Shown here: in pieces, positions 44,846 to 53,885 of the stretch
Layout: each line of letters starts with the position of its first letter
Position numbering within the stretch: the stretch's first letter is position 1
Assembly: GCA_040221975.1 (NCBI GenBank)
Contig: JAVJWR010000033.1
Span: 558,001-622,000, forward strand
Origin: Haliea sp040221975
Lineage (GTDB): Bacteria > Pseudomonadota > Gammaproteobacteria > Pseudomonadales > Halieaceae
Length of the DNA: 64,000 bases
Direction: 5' to 3'
Program-made: the position numbers and the translations under genes
The notes under the pieces: model-generated
Seen by the model: the letters and a program-made list of their open reading frames with translations, nothing else
Database searches by the model: none
What the model was told of the DNA's origin: nothing

Positions 44846-45780
44846 AGCGGCGCCGTCCCAGCCGCGAGCAGGGTTTCCAGGTGCGTCTGCACGCTGCTCG
44901 CCAGCGCCTCCAGATCATAGCCCCCCTCCAGGCAGGACAGGATCCTGCCGTCGGCACTGAGACCAGCCTGTTCCGCGAGCCGTGCCGTCACCCAGCCAAA
45001 GTCAGGGGCCTCCAGCGCCATGCCCGCCAGCGGGTCGGCCCGGTGGGCATCGAAACCGGCAGATATCAGCACCAGCTCGGGAGCGAAGGTGGCCAGCCGG
45101 GGCAGGCACTGCTCCAGCATCGCGGCGCGAAACCGCTGACCATCGCAGCCCCCCGGCAACGGTACATTGATGACATTGGGCGCAGCCGGACCAGTACCTG
45201 AATAGGGGTAGAGCGGGTGCTGAAAGGTGGAGCAGAACAGGATCCGCTCATCCCCGGCCACCACGTCTTCGGTACCGTTGCCGTGGTGAACATCGAAGTC
45301 GACAATCGCTACCCGGTGCAGCCCCCAGTGCTCCAGTGCATACAGGGCGGCGATGGCAATCGAACTGAACAGGCAGAAGCCCATGGCGCGCTGGCGTTCA
45401 GCGTGATGCCCGGGCGGGCGCACGGCGCAAAAGGCCGCGCTTGCCTCATTGCGCAGCAACAGATCCACCCCCAACAGTGCGGCTCCGACGGCCCGCCGCG
45501 CAGCCTTCAGGGAGTGGGGATTCATGTGCGTATCGGCATCGAGGGGATACAGGCCCCTGCCGGGGCTACAGGCCTGCAGCCGGCGCAGATAGCTCTCGGG
45601 GTGGGCCAGGCGCAGCTGCGCGTCGGTGGCCAGGGGTGCCTCGCGCTGCTGCATGCGGGCGAGCAGCCCGCTCTCGACCAGCCGTTGGTGAACGGCGCGC
45701 AGCCGGGCCGGTTGCTCGGGATGGCCGCTGCCCATGTCGTGCAGCAGGCAGTCGGGGTGGGAAATATACGCAACAGTCAC
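44842..45780 (-). CDS. Histone-deacetylase-family hydrolase
   Basis: The 312-aa zinc hydrolase is of the bacterial HDAC/acetoin utilization protein type. RPPGHHAERQRAMGFC holds the catalytic histidines near residue 130, VDFDVHHGNGTE the zinc-binding Asp/His near 167, and SAGFDAHRADPLAGM the second Asp near 247. The GTG at 45780 has GGAGG six bases upstream; a start 27 bases earlier has none. It differs in length and sequence from the enzyme at 10117-11241. It heads the two-GTPase operon, an unexpected partner. Confidence 0.88.
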   Translation of the reverse strand: MTVAYISHPDCLLHDMGSGHPEQPARLRAVHQRLVESGLLARMQQREAPLATDAQLRLAHPESYLRRLQACSPGRGLYPLDADTHMNPHSLKAARRAVGAALLGVDLLLRNEASAAFCAVRPPGHHAERQRAMGFCLFSSIAIAALYALEHWGLHRVAIVDFDVHHGNGTEDVVAGDERILFCSTFQHPLYPYSGTGPAAPNVINVPLPGGCDGQRFRAAMLEQCLPRLATFAPELVLISAGFDAHRADPLAGMALEAPDFGWVTARLAEQAGLSADGRILSCLEGGYDLEALASSVQTHLETLLAAGTAPL

Positions 45781-45868
45781 TCTGAACCTCCCCTGAACAC
45801 CCCTCATGGTACAAGCAGGCGCAACTGCAGCATAGGGTGTGGATCAGTCTGGCAGCTGTCCGGGCGAA

Positions 45869-45901
45869 ATTAAGCCTGCCTTAAGACTTGGACTGTAGCA
45901 T
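45869..45901 (+). promoter_or_regulatory. PmrA-box-like element and -10 before the GT2/ArnT-like operon
   Basis: ATTAAG-CCTGC-CTTAAG (45869-45885) differs from the YTTAAK-N5-YTTAAK consensus only in its first base. TAGCAT (45896-45901) follows after ten bases, exactly the spacing seen at 36718-36750. The glycosyltransferase start is 72 bases downstream of the -10. Confidence 0.5.
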
Positions 45902-45973
45902 TACCCTGCTTCCGATAAATCAGGCCGGTCTACTCACTGTTTGCGCAGGCGATCCGTGCCGAGGTAACCCGAC

Positions 45974-46843
45974 ATGACATCTGAATCTTTCGTCTCCATA
46001 GTCATTCCGGCCCGAGATGAAGCCGAGAATATCGCCGGTGTCATCCATGAAATTCACTCAGTGCTTCGGGACTACCGTCACTACGAGATAGTGGTGGTTG
46101 ACGATGGCAGCCGCGACCAGACCCTGACGGTTGCGAGCAACACTGCCGAGGCCCTGGGTTGCGCCTTCAAGGGTGTCGCCCATCGGCACAGCATTGGCCA
46201 GAGCGGCGCACTCAGGTCCGGCGTGAACGTTGCGCGAGGCGCTCTTGTCATCACCATGGATGGCGACGGCCAGAATGACCCGGCAGATATTCCCCTTCTG
46301 CTGCAACAGGCAGCCATGATCAACAATCCCGACTACTGCATCGCCGGCTTTCGTTTTGCTCGTCAGGATTCGGCCTGGAAACGATTCCAGTCACGGCTGG
46401 CCAACAGGGTACGCAATGCGCTCTTGCACGATGGCGTGCCGGACACTGGCTGCGGGCTTAAACTGTTACCCAAGGCCACGTTCTTGAAGCTGCCCTGGTT
46501 TGATCATATTCACCGCTTTATTCCCGCCCTGGTGCGGGGCATCGGCGGTGAAATCCGGGTAGTGAGGGTGGGCCACAGACCACGGCGGGCAGGAATTTCC
46601 AAGTACTCCGCATGGAACAGAGCCTGGGTCGGTATTGTGGACCTGTTCGGCGTGCGCTGGCTACTTGCGCGCACGCCGAACCCAGACTTTATAACCGATG
46701 ACAATCGGGAGTATTCCTCACATGGGCAAGTGGGTCCGACCCCTGTTTTTCCTGGCTATTGTCAGCGCGGGAGTAGCCGCGGTGAAACTCGGTTGGCTGG
46801 ATATGCTGGCGAACCAGACGGTCTTTCAGCACCATCTCCTTGA
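45974..46843 (+). CDS. Family 2 glycosyltransferase (polyprenyl-phosphate sugar synthase-like)
   Basis: A GT2 enzyme related to dolichyl-phosphate mannose synthase and ArnC, which moves a sugar from a nucleotide to undecaprenyl phosphate. Motifs are VIPARDEAENI near residue 11, VVDDGSRDQT near 41, TMDGDGQNDPAD (DxD) near 95, and the basic HRPRRAGISKYSAWNRAWVG segment near 202. The last 40 residues overlap the next gene by 122 bases and are unlike family C-termini, so a late frameshift is possible. With TVP38 and an ArnT-like enzyme it forms an operon for decorating an envelope lipid. Confidence 0.85.
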   Translation: MTSESFVSIVIPARDEAENIAGVIHEIHSVLRDYRHYEIVVVDDGSRDQTLTVASNTAEALGCAFKGVAHRHSIGQSGALRSGVNVARGALVITMDGDGQNDPADIPLLLQQAAMINNPDYCIAGFRFARQDSAWKRFQSRLANRVRNALLHDGVPDTGCGLKLLPKATFLKLPWFDHIHRFIPALVRGIGGEIRVVRVGHRPRRAGISKYSAWNRAWVGIVDLFGVRWLLARTPNPDFITDDNREYSSHGQVGPTPVFPGYCQRGSSRGETRLAGYAGEPDGLSAPSP

Positions 46844-47399
46844 AGAGGGCCTCTGGAATGCTGTGCTGATCAGCGGCGCCGGGGCAATCTTTACCGGTTT
46901 TGGCGGCCCCCGGCAGTTACTGGCGTTTATCAGTGGCTTTGCTCTGGGGCCAGCCTGGGGGACCGTTTATGCCACCGCAATCACTCTGTCAGGTGCTATC
47001 GGCTGCTTTTACATCGCGCGACTGTTTCTCAGGTCTGCCCTTGAAAGCCGTGCCCACCAGCGCATGAAGACCTTCAACGCGCTGACTCGGGATCAACCCC
47101 TCATCAAGATTCTGATGATCCGGCTGCTTCCAGTGGGCAGCAACCTGCTGACCAACCTCTTCGCCGGTAGCAGCAGGATTGGCGCCGGGCCTTTTCTACT
47201 GGGAAGCGGCATCGGTTATTTACCACAAATGATGATTTTTTCCCTGATTGGCGCCGGCTTTGGGCAAGCCAGCCAGTTGCAGTTTGTACTGGCCACCTGC
47301 ATGTTCCTTGTTGCTGCCGGGCTGGGCCTGTTTTTATACCGGGATCACCGCAACCGCATACTTGCAGAATCCGTCATCAAGCCTCATTTGCCCACTTGA
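46722..47399 (+). CDS. TVP38/TMEM64 (DedA-like, SNARE-associated) membrane protein
   Basis: This 225-aa protein has about five to six hydrophobic helices and the conserved TVP38/TMEM64 region with LLAFISGFALGPAWGTVYATAITLSGAIGCFYIAR (about residues 65-100) and RLLPVGSNLLTNLFAGSS near 140. Relatives are linked to lipid transport or undecaprenyl phosphate recycling. The ATG at 46722 has GGGAG ten bases upstream. It lies between the GT2 and ArnT-like genes, which suits a carrier-lipid handling role. Confidence 0.82.
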   Translation: MGKWVRPLFFLAIVSAGVAAVKLGWLDMLANQTVFQHHLLEEGLWNAVLISGAGAIFTGFGGPRQLLAFISGFALGPAWGTVYATAITLSGAIGCFYIARLFLRSALESRAHQRMKTFNALTRDQPLIKILMIRLLPVGSNLLTNLFAGSSRIGAGPFLLGSGIGYLPQMMIFSLIGAGFGQASQLQFVLATCMFLVAAGLGLFLYRDHRNRILAESVIKPHLPT

Positions 47400-47401
47400 T
47401 C

Positions 47402-49156
47402 ATGATAACCGACAGCTTCCCGGGCAATCTGACCCGGCGTTTCTTCAGCCTGACGCCGCGCACCCAAACACTATTGCTACTGGGGATTGCTGCTGTCACG
47501 ATCTTTATCGGGCTGGGCCTGCGCTCGCCGTGGCCGGCGGACGAACCCCGGTTCGCCGAAGCAGCCCGGGAAATGGTGGATTCCGGCCAATGGCTCATAC
47601 CCATGCGAGGTGGCGAGTTCTATCCGGACAAGCCTCCCGTGTTCATGTGGGCCATTGCCCTTTTCTATTGGCTCACCGGCAGTCTGAAAGCCGCCTTCCT
47701 GCTGCCCAACGCGCTTTGTGGACTGCTCACCTTTTGGCTGGTGCTTGACCTGGGGCGCCGGCTGGTAGACCACCGCACTGCCCTGACCGCAGGCTTTTTC
47801 CTGCTGCTCGCCCCCCAGTTCCTGATCCAGGCCAAGAGTGCGCAGATAGACGGCATGCTGGCCTGCTGGGTCACCCTCGCCTGCTATGGACTACTGCGCC
47901 ACTTTTTCGAGCGGCCCAACTGGGGCTGGTACTTTGCCAGCTGGGGTTCCATGGGGCTGGGCATCATTACCAAAGGCGTCGGCTTTCTGCCCCTGTTCAT
48001 GATGGCCCCCATCGTCTTGCTTGCCCTGCGTGACCGGGAGCGCTTTCGGGAGGCGCTGAAATGGCGCTGTCTGCTGGGACCGCTGGTCATGCTCGCAGCC
48101 GCGGCCACCTGGGTCGTTCCCATGGCACTGTATGTGGACTCTCTGGGCACGGAATACGCCCTCAATTACCGTGACAACATCCTCTTCAAGCAGACCGGGG
48201 AACGGTACGCGGATTCCTGGGGCCATATCCTGCCGTGGCACTACTTTATCAGCAATGCAATACCATCACTCTGGTTCCCGCTGCCACTGGTACTGATCGC
48301 GTACTGGCGCCCGGCCTGGCAATCCCTGCGAGAGAACCGGGTGGTATTCACACTGCTGGTGTGGATCGCCCTGGTCATCCTGTTCTTCAGCGTCAGTCCG
48401 GGTAAACGCGGCGTTTACATGCTGCCGGCCCTGCCCATGTTTGCCCTTGCCCTGGCGATCATCGTGCAAGGCAAATCCGGCGCCCGCTGGCTGGGCCCAG
48501 TCCTGACAGGCATTCATGGCCTTCTGGCCATTGCCCTGGTCACACTGGGCATCATGGCGTGGGCAGACCACCCCACTCTGGTGGACAAAATCGGCGACTA
48601 TTCCCGCAACCCCGACCACCTGCATCAACTAGGGACGCTCATCCTCGTCACAGGGCTCTGTTGGGTCGGCACACTGCTATTGCTGCCCCGCTTCCACGCT
48701 CTCGCCAGGCTGTTCATTGCCTGGACATTGACCTGGCTGATATACAGCACCTGGGGATACGTACTGGCGGAACCATTCCGTACGCCAGAGAGTGTTCTTC
48801 GCAGTGTAGCCGCAGCCCTGCCCACCGGGTCACAGCTGGGGCTGATCAATTTCTCTGAACAGTTCATCCTGTTCTCGCCGCTGGACGTGACGCATTTCAG
48901 CCATTCGACCAGTATCAATGAGCAGGAGCGCAACGCCTGGCGCTGGATGAGCGAGGGGTCGAATCGTTACCTGCTGGTGGAGAAGGATCTGCCGCTGGCC
49001 TGCTTTCAGAAAAATGGCGCCACCGACGCTGGTGTCGCTCACCGGGAAACCTGGGTTCTGCTTGCGCAGGAGCAACAGCTGCGGCGCTGCCCTGCGCCCG
49101 AAAAATTTCAGTCGTTCTTTACCCCCAGGCCGGGGCGGTGGCTGGACCAGAACTAA
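47402..49156 (+). CDS. ArnT-like family 39 glycosyltransferase
   Basis: The 584-aa inner-membrane protein has about 12 hydrophobic helices and the ArnT/PMT hallmark first loop PWPADEPRFAEAAREM near residue 47 with the acidic catalytic residue, then GGEFYPDKPPVFMW near 72. It would transfer a sugar from a polyprenyl phosphate donor to an envelope acceptor such as lipid A. The ATG at 47402 is chosen; the TTG at 47396 overlaps the upstream stop. It ends the GT2-TVP38-ArnT-like operon. Confidence 0.85.
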   Translation: MITDSFPGNLTRRFFSLTPRTQTLLLLGIAAVTIFIGLGLRSPWPADEPRFAEAAREMVDSGQWLIPMRGGEFYPDKPPVFMWAIALFYWLTGSLKAAFLLPNALCGLLTFWLVLDLGRRLVDHRTALTAGFFLLLAPQFLIQAKSAQIDGMLACWVTLACYGLLRHFFERPNWGWYFASWGSMGLGIITKGVGFLPLFMMAPIVLLALRDRERFREALKWRCLLGPLVMLAAAATWVVPMALYVDSLGTEYALNYRDNILFKQTGERYADSWGHILPWHYFISNAIPSLWFPLPLVLIAYWRPAWQSLRENRVVFTLLVWIALVILFFSVSPGKRGVYMLPALPMFALALAIIVQGKSGARWLGPVLTGIHGLLAIALVTLGIMAWADHPTLVDKIGDYSRNPDHLHQLGTLILVTGLCWVGTLLLLPRFHALARLFIAWTLTWLIYSTWGYVLAEPFRTPESVLRSVAAALPTGSQLGLINFSEQFILFSPLDVTHFSHSTSINEQERNAWRWMSEGSNRYLLVEKDLPLACFQKNGATDAGVAHRETWVLLAQEQQLRRCPAPEKFQSFFTPRPGRWLDQN

Positions 49157-49261
49157 AGCGGCCAGACGCAGGCCCCAGTGACATTTGAATGTTTGTATTT
49201 TGCATGATGATTCATCTTCCTTGTCCGGCTGTCACCGCTGCATTCCGTGCAGTGAGTTCAC

Positions 49262-51106
49262 TCAGGTCGCCTTCGGCACTCTCCCTCCGTCCCGGTACAG
49301 GTTGAAGACTTCTTCCTGACGACGCTCGATGTCACTGAACACCCGCATCGCGATCTGGCCATAGTGCCTGCCAAGTTCCGACTTGAGGGCACTTTTCTCG
49401 GCCTCGATCGCCGCCAGCAATTCCGCGCGCATGCGGGTCCGGTTGAGTGCCTCGTCAACCTCATTCAGTGCCAGATCCGTTGCCAGCCAGGCCGTGCCCG
49501 CCAGCGCCGGGATACAGGCCCAGGCCATGGGGCCACAAAGCGCCCCGGAACTGCTGGCCTGCCCCGCCGTCGCCGCCCTGGCACCGGTTCGGGTCACCAC
49601 GGCCGCCAGCAAGCGCCGTACGCCCACGCGGCTGACCGCAGCTGCGCCCAGGCCCGCGGCGACGCGCCTGCCGACAATGCCCACGGCAGCACCACCACCG
49701 ACCCAGGACTTCTCCGCCAGCCCGGCCAGCCCCGCATCCGCTGGCGGCAAGCTCAGGCAATCCGCTGCCGCAAACCACTCTGTGACAAAGGCCTCCTGCC
49801 CCGAGTAGATGGCGTTCACCCGACCCTGCAGCTCCGCCTCCATGTCAGACCCAAACACCGTGAGTGCAGGCGCCACCAGTTCGTGTACATGTCGGTCCAC
49901 CTGCATGCCGACCCGATCCGCCAGGGAGACATCGGTCACCCCGGCAGCCAGCACCCAGGCCAGTTGCTGGTATTGCCCCTTGAGGCTGAAATTCCAGTCG
50001 AGAAAATGCTTCACGCCTTGCCCGGCAAGAGCGTAGGCAGCATCAATACGGGTACTGACGAAACTGTTCATATCGCTGTTGAAAGCCTGCTCTTGTGCGT
50101 GCAGACGGTCACTGGCGTCGGCGATGAGCCTGGCCTGCTCAGCCTTGCCCACCACCTGGCACGGATCGACCAGCGCGGCAAACTGGCGCAGGTCAATACG
50201 AACATATCCCAGATAGCCAACACCCAGGGACGCCACTACAAGCGCAAACGCCAGCAGCGTGGCGCCATCCCCCGCCGCCTGCCGCGGTCGCTCCTGCAAC
50301 CGCGCTGCCAGGGTTACAGCCCCGAGCAGCAGCATCCAGACAGCACCCACCTTGAGCGCACTCCAGAGCAGGACACCCGCCCAGGCAGTGAGGTAAACCC
50401 AGCGGCTCGCGCCCGCTACGGTGGTCGTCACCTGCATCAGGTGCCAGGTGCCGGCATCCACCGCGTAGGCAAGGCCCAACACCTGGCCTACCAGCGGCAT
50501 CGCGGTTGTCGCCGCGCCACGTTCGAAGCCACTACTCAGCACCTGCTGCAGCGTTGCATGATGGGTCGCGGGGACTTCCAGCCAGTACACCTGCCACAGC
50601 GCCAGCCCCAGGACCAGCAACGCCACCGTGCCCCGGCTGGCCCAGCGCAGCGCCAGCGGAAAATGATATCGTGGGGCCAGCTGGCCGCGCAGCAGGCGCG
50701 AAGCCAATATGAACAGGGCCAGGAACAGGGGCACGCTGGCAAGCAGGAAAAGCCATTCCTGGGGCCTGATCGTGGCGCCATACAGGAGTGCAATCACGGC
50801 AGACACCAGCGCCGCGGCGACCAGTCTCAGGCGCAGCAAGAACCCCTGCCAAAACCAGCGCCTGATCCAGCTCTCCCGCGTGGTCAGCTCGGCCAGGTAG
50901 GCGTGCCGCTGCAGCAGGCGCAAGGGCTCGAGATACTGGTAAATCACCCAGCCCAGCGCCACCACCACCAGCGGCAAAGTCAGGGAAGTCATTTTCTGCA
51001 GCGGGTAGCAGTAGAGCAATGTCAGCGCGAGAGTCATGCCCAGCAAAGCGGGCAACGACAATGCATGCCTGTGCCCAGGGTCAGCTACTGGTCGGTTCTG
51101 TCGCAT
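49262..51106 (-). CDS. Large membrane protein of unknown function
   Basis: I do not recognise this 614-aa protein. It shows about seven hydrophobic helices in residues 15-300, a long soluble helical part (about 310-480, with VDPCQVVGKAEQARLIADASDRLHAQ), then a glycine/alanine-rich hydrophobic stretch (GGGAAVGIVGRRVAAGLGAAAV, about 490-560) and a charged, coiled-coil-like C-terminus (EAEKSALKSELGRHYGQI). The ATG at 51106 lies 19 bases after the MBL gene's stop; a longer frame runs into that gene. The glycine-zipper-like stretch hints at pore or oligomer formation. It is probably cotranscribed with the MBL protein. Confidence 0.7.
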   Translation of the reverse strand: MRQNRPVADPGHRHALSLPALLGMTLALTLLYCYPLQKMTSLTLPLVVVALGWVIYQYLEPLRLLQRHAYLAELTTRESWIRRWFWQGFLLRLRLVAAALVSAVIALLYGATIRPQEWLFLLASVPLFLALFILASRLLRGQLAPRYHFPLALRWASRGTVALLVLGLALWQVYWLEVPATHHATLQQVLSSGFERGAATTAMPLVGQVLGLAYAVDAGTWHLMQVTTTVAGASRWVYLTAWAGVLLWSALKVGAVWMLLLGAVTLAARLQERPRQAAGDGATLLAFALVVASLGVGYLGYVRIDLRQFAALVDPCQVVGKAEQARLIADASDRLHAQEQAFNSDMNSFVSTRIDAAYALAGQGVKHFLDWNFSLKGQYQQLAWVLAAGVTDVSLADRVGMQVDRHVHELVAPALTVFGSDMEAELQGRVNAIYSGQEAFVTEWFAAADCLSLPPADAGLAGLAEKSWVGGGAAVGIVGRRVAAGLGAAAVSRVGVRRLLAAVVTRTGARAATAGQASSSGALCGPMAWACIPALAGTAWLATDLALNEVDEALNRTRMRAELLAAIEAEKSALKSELGRHYGQIAMRVFSDIERRQEEVFNLYRDGGRVPKAT

Positions 51107-51125
51107 ACAGCGCGCGAGACCTCCC

Positions 51126-51854
51126 TCAGCCCGACAGCTCGTCCGCGAGCGCGCGCAGCAGCGCCGCAGCATCCCCCTGCCAGGCGCTGCCATGCATGCA
51201 GGCCAGAGTGGATGGCGAGGTGGCGGCAAGGCGTTCGAGCATGGGTCGTGCATCGGGAGTGTGGGAGAAATAGTCCATGGATTTGCGGAAAGCCTCGCTG
51301 GGACCGAGGATATCGGTGCCGGTAAGTGCCGGCAGGTCAGTCCCGCCCTGGGTAAACAGATCCCCGCACAGCAGCGTATTGGTACTTTCCTCGCTGAGAA
51401 ATCCACAGTCCCAGGCGTGGGGAAGGTGGGGTGTGTCATGCCAGCGCACCGCGTGCGTACCCAGCTTCAGCAGCTCCCCATCTGCCAGCGCCCGAGGCTC
51501 CCTGTCAGCCAGGTCGGCAATCGACACCAGGGCAGCCACCTGCCCGCACAGCGGTGTGGCCTGCGGCGCCACCGCCAGCCACTCATTGAGTGAGCCACAT
51601 TCGTCCGCCTCTACATGGGAGAAGCCGATGTGGCGCAGGCTCGCTACCGGCAGGACAGTGGCCACAGCCTCGCACACCAGTGGAAACAGCTTGCGCGGCC
51701 CCGTGTGGAACAGCAGTGGTTCGTCGTCGACGATGAGGTACTGATTGAAGGAGAAGCCCGTGGTTCCTGCCAGTGGCACAGGCGTATTGATCCGGAAAAT
51801 ACCAGCGGCTATCTCATACACGTTGGTACCGCTCTGGCTGTTGCTGATGATCAT
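51126..51854 (-). CDS. MBL-fold protein with flavodiiron-type (ODP) metal motif
   Basis: The 242-aa protein is a metallo-beta-lactamase fold whose first metal motif, FSHVEADECGS near residue 78, is the HxExD form typical of the diiron oxygen-binding domain of flavodiiron proteins rather than HxHxDH. Further ligands fall in HLPHAWD near 145 and CGDLFTQGG near 165, and a C-terminal CMHGSAWQG near 220. There is no flavodoxin domain. The ATG at 51854 (MIISNSQSG) is chosen. It precedes the unknown membrane protein gene. A redox or oxygen/NO-sensing role is possible. Confidence 0.8.
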   Translation of the reverse strand: MIISNSQSGTNVYEIAAGIFRINTPVPLAGTTGFSFNQYLIVDDEPLLFHTGPRKLFPLVCEAVATVLPVASLRHIGFSHVEADECGSLNEWLAVAPQATPLCGQVAALVSIADLADREPRALADGELLKLGTHAVRWHDTPHLPHAWDCGFLSEESTNTLLCGDLFTQGGTDLPALTGTDILGPSEAFRKSMDYFSHTPDARPMLERLAATSPSTLACMHGSAWQGDAAALLRALADELSG

Positions 51855-51964
51855 GGCGCTGTTCCCCTCAAGCCCTGTAAATTCCCCGCAGTAACCGCTC
51901 TGCCAACAATAGACCAGCGCGCGCCCGGGCGCTAACCTCTTGCCAGCAGGCTCCTTGGCGTTAC

Positions 51965-52792
51965 TCACCCTGTGGCAAGCACCCGGTACCATCCTGCTGG
52001 ATCCACCCGATAGTAATCCCGCAGCAGCGCAAACAGCTCGGGATGTCGCTCTCTCAGTTGATCCGGGAGCTCAAAGAAAGTTTCTGTTATCACCGCGAAA
52101 AATTCTGCCGGCGCGCTGGCACCATAGGGATCCAGCAAGGTGTCCTCGCCGCGGTCTGCCGCCGCCGCAAGAACCTCGTACTCACGCGTCATCACTCGCA
52201 CCCACTCGTCCGACTCGGCGGCAGACAGCACTGGGGTGCCGTTCTCGCTACCACTTTCGCTGTCGAGCTGGTGAGCGAATTCGTGCAGGACGACATTGAA
52301 GCCATCGCCGAAATGATCGAGATCGTGATCGACATCCTCCCAGGACAGGATCACTTTGCCAGCATCCCAGGATTCCCCCAGCAGTTCGCTGCTGACCTCA
52401 CTGACGGTACCGTCCTCGTGCCACTCCTCGCCCTCGCGGACAAAGGCGCCGGGATAGACCAGAATGTGTTGCAACCCGGGAAACACGCGGGTTCTCCGGT
52501 TGAGCAACAGCAGACAGGCCTGGGCGGCAATGCAAACGCGCATGTCCTCGCTGACCTCGAGCCCGCCGCATCCGTGAAAGTGCTTGCCGGCGAGAAACAG
52601 GCGCACAAGATCCTGCAACTGCTGCCGCTCCACTGGCGCCAGCCCTGCGTAGGGTTCAAGGCGCCGGGTCAGCAGCGCATCCCAGGCGGGGGCAAAGGGA
52701 GCAGCCAACGTCCGTCGACGGCGCCATGCGGGCAGGACACAGATCAGCAGGGTAGCCAGCACCACGACCAGAAGCGCCGCCAACAGGTTCAT
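51965..52792 (-). CDS. mtfA: M90 family zinc peptidase MtfA
   Basis: A 275-aa protein of the MtfA/YeeI family. After an N-terminal membrane helix (about residues 2-20) the zinc site HEFAH lies at 170-174 in NVVLHEFAHQLDSE. In E. coli MtfA is an aminopeptidase that titrates the Mlc repressor of glucose uptake. The N-terminal membrane helix is common in relatives of this clade. It stands on its own strand unit between the MBL gene and a dehydrogenase gene. Confidence 0.9.
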   Translation of the reverse strand: MNLLAALLVVVLATLLICVLPAWRRRRTLAAPFAPAWDALLTRRLEPYAGLAPVERQQLQDLVRLFLAGKHFHGCGGLEVSEDMRVCIAAQACLLLLNRRTRVFPGLQHILVYPGAFVREGEEWHEDGTVSEVSSELLGESWDAGKVILSWEDVDHDLDHFGDGFNVVLHEFAHQLDSESGSENGTPVLSAAESDEWVRVMTREYEVLAAAADRGEDTLLDPYGASAPAEFFAVITETFFELPDQLRERHPELFALLRDYYRVDPAGWYRVLATG

Positions 52793-52825
52793 GCAGCTTC
52801 AGGTCCGGGCAGAGCCCTGCGCCGC

Positions 52826-53764
52826 TCAGTAGCCGGCATCGGGATCGACCCGCCCGGCCAGCGGCTGATCGCGCACAAAACGCTCCAGGTTGGCGAAGAA
52901 CAGCCTCAGCACCCGCTCCTGCGCCGCCGGCTCACACCAGGAAATGTGCGGACTCAGGCTGATGCCGGGATGCGTATAGAGCCAGTGTCCCGCAGGTACC
53001 GGCTCAGGCTCCGTGGTGTCCAGGTAGGCATGGGCCACAATGCCCTCGTCCAGGGCCCAGCGCAGGGCATCGTGGTCGACCAGGCTGCCGCGGGCGACAT
53101 TGATCAGCCGCAGTCCGGGTTTTGCCCGGGCGAGCCGCCCACGGTCGAGAAGATGCCGGGTAGCCGTTGTGGCCGGGGCCGCCAATACCAGGTAATCACT
53201 GTCGGCCAGCAGGAACTCGACATCGGCGGCGCACTCGACCCCTTCCGGCAAGACTCTGGGCGTGCGCACCAGGGCACTGACAGACATCTCGAAGGCCAGC
53301 GCGCGCCGGGCCACTGCCGTGCCGATGGCGCCGAACCCCACCAGTCCCAGCCGCCTGCCCGCCAGCGTGTCAAGCGAGGCGAAGTACCAGTGTGCGGGGG
53401 GAGCGTCGACCCAGCTGGACGGCAATTGCTTGGCATCCGCGAGCAGCATCGCCAGCACCCACTCGGCGATGGCTGTGGCAGTGGCAGTGGACCCACGGGA
53501 GCAGGTCAGCACGCGGTCACCCACCAGGTGCAGGGGAAACCCGTCTACGCCGGTACCGTAAAGATGAATCCAGCGCACACCAACGCCCGGTGCCAACAGC
53601 GCTTCAAGGTGTGGACCGGGAATGCCGGTGGTGAACAGGGCATCGCCGCGCAGGTCCGCAGGCACGCCGACCTCGTTATCAATCTGGACCACTTCGATTC
53701 CCGGAGCACAAGCCTCGATCCGGGCCGGCAGATCCGGGAGTCGCAGGTCTGTGAGCAAGCGCAT
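52826..53764 (-). CDS. D-2-hydroxyacid dehydrogenase family protein
   Basis: This 312-aa NAD(P)-dependent dehydrogenase has the Rossmann motif GLVGFGAIGTAVARR near residue 140, the substrate-binding Arg in INVARGSLVD near 225, the Glu in TTEPEPVPAGH near 254 and the catalytic His in SPHISWCEP near 275. It reduces a 2-keto acid to the D-2-hydroxy acid or the reverse. The ATG at 53764 is the better start; the frame to 53830 lacks a ribosome site. It lies 33 bases before mtfA. Specific substrate unknown. Confidence 0.88.
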   Translation of the reverse strand: MRLLTDLRLPDLPARIEACAPGIEVVQIDNEVGVPADLRGDALFTTGIPGPHLEALLAPGVGVRWIHLYGTGVDGFPLHLVGDRVLTCSRGSTATATAIAEWVLAMLLADAKQLPSSWVDAPPAHWYFASLDTLAGRRLGLVGFGAIGTAVARRALAFEMSVSALVRTPRVLPEGVECAADVEFLLADSDYLVLAAPATTATRHLLDRGRLARAKPGLRLINVARGSLVDHDALRWALDEGIVAHAYLDTTEPEPVPAGHWLYTHPGISLSPHISWCEPAAQERVLRLFFANLERFVRDQPLAGRVDPDAGY

Positions 53765-53885
53765 GGGGGTCTCCTTCTCCAAACCGCGCCCAGTGTAGCG
53801 CAAGCAGCGCCCCGCGTGCCTGCTCGTCACCCGGCCGGCCGAGTGTTAAGGTTCGCTCACTGTTACCACCATCCGCCGCGAGGGA

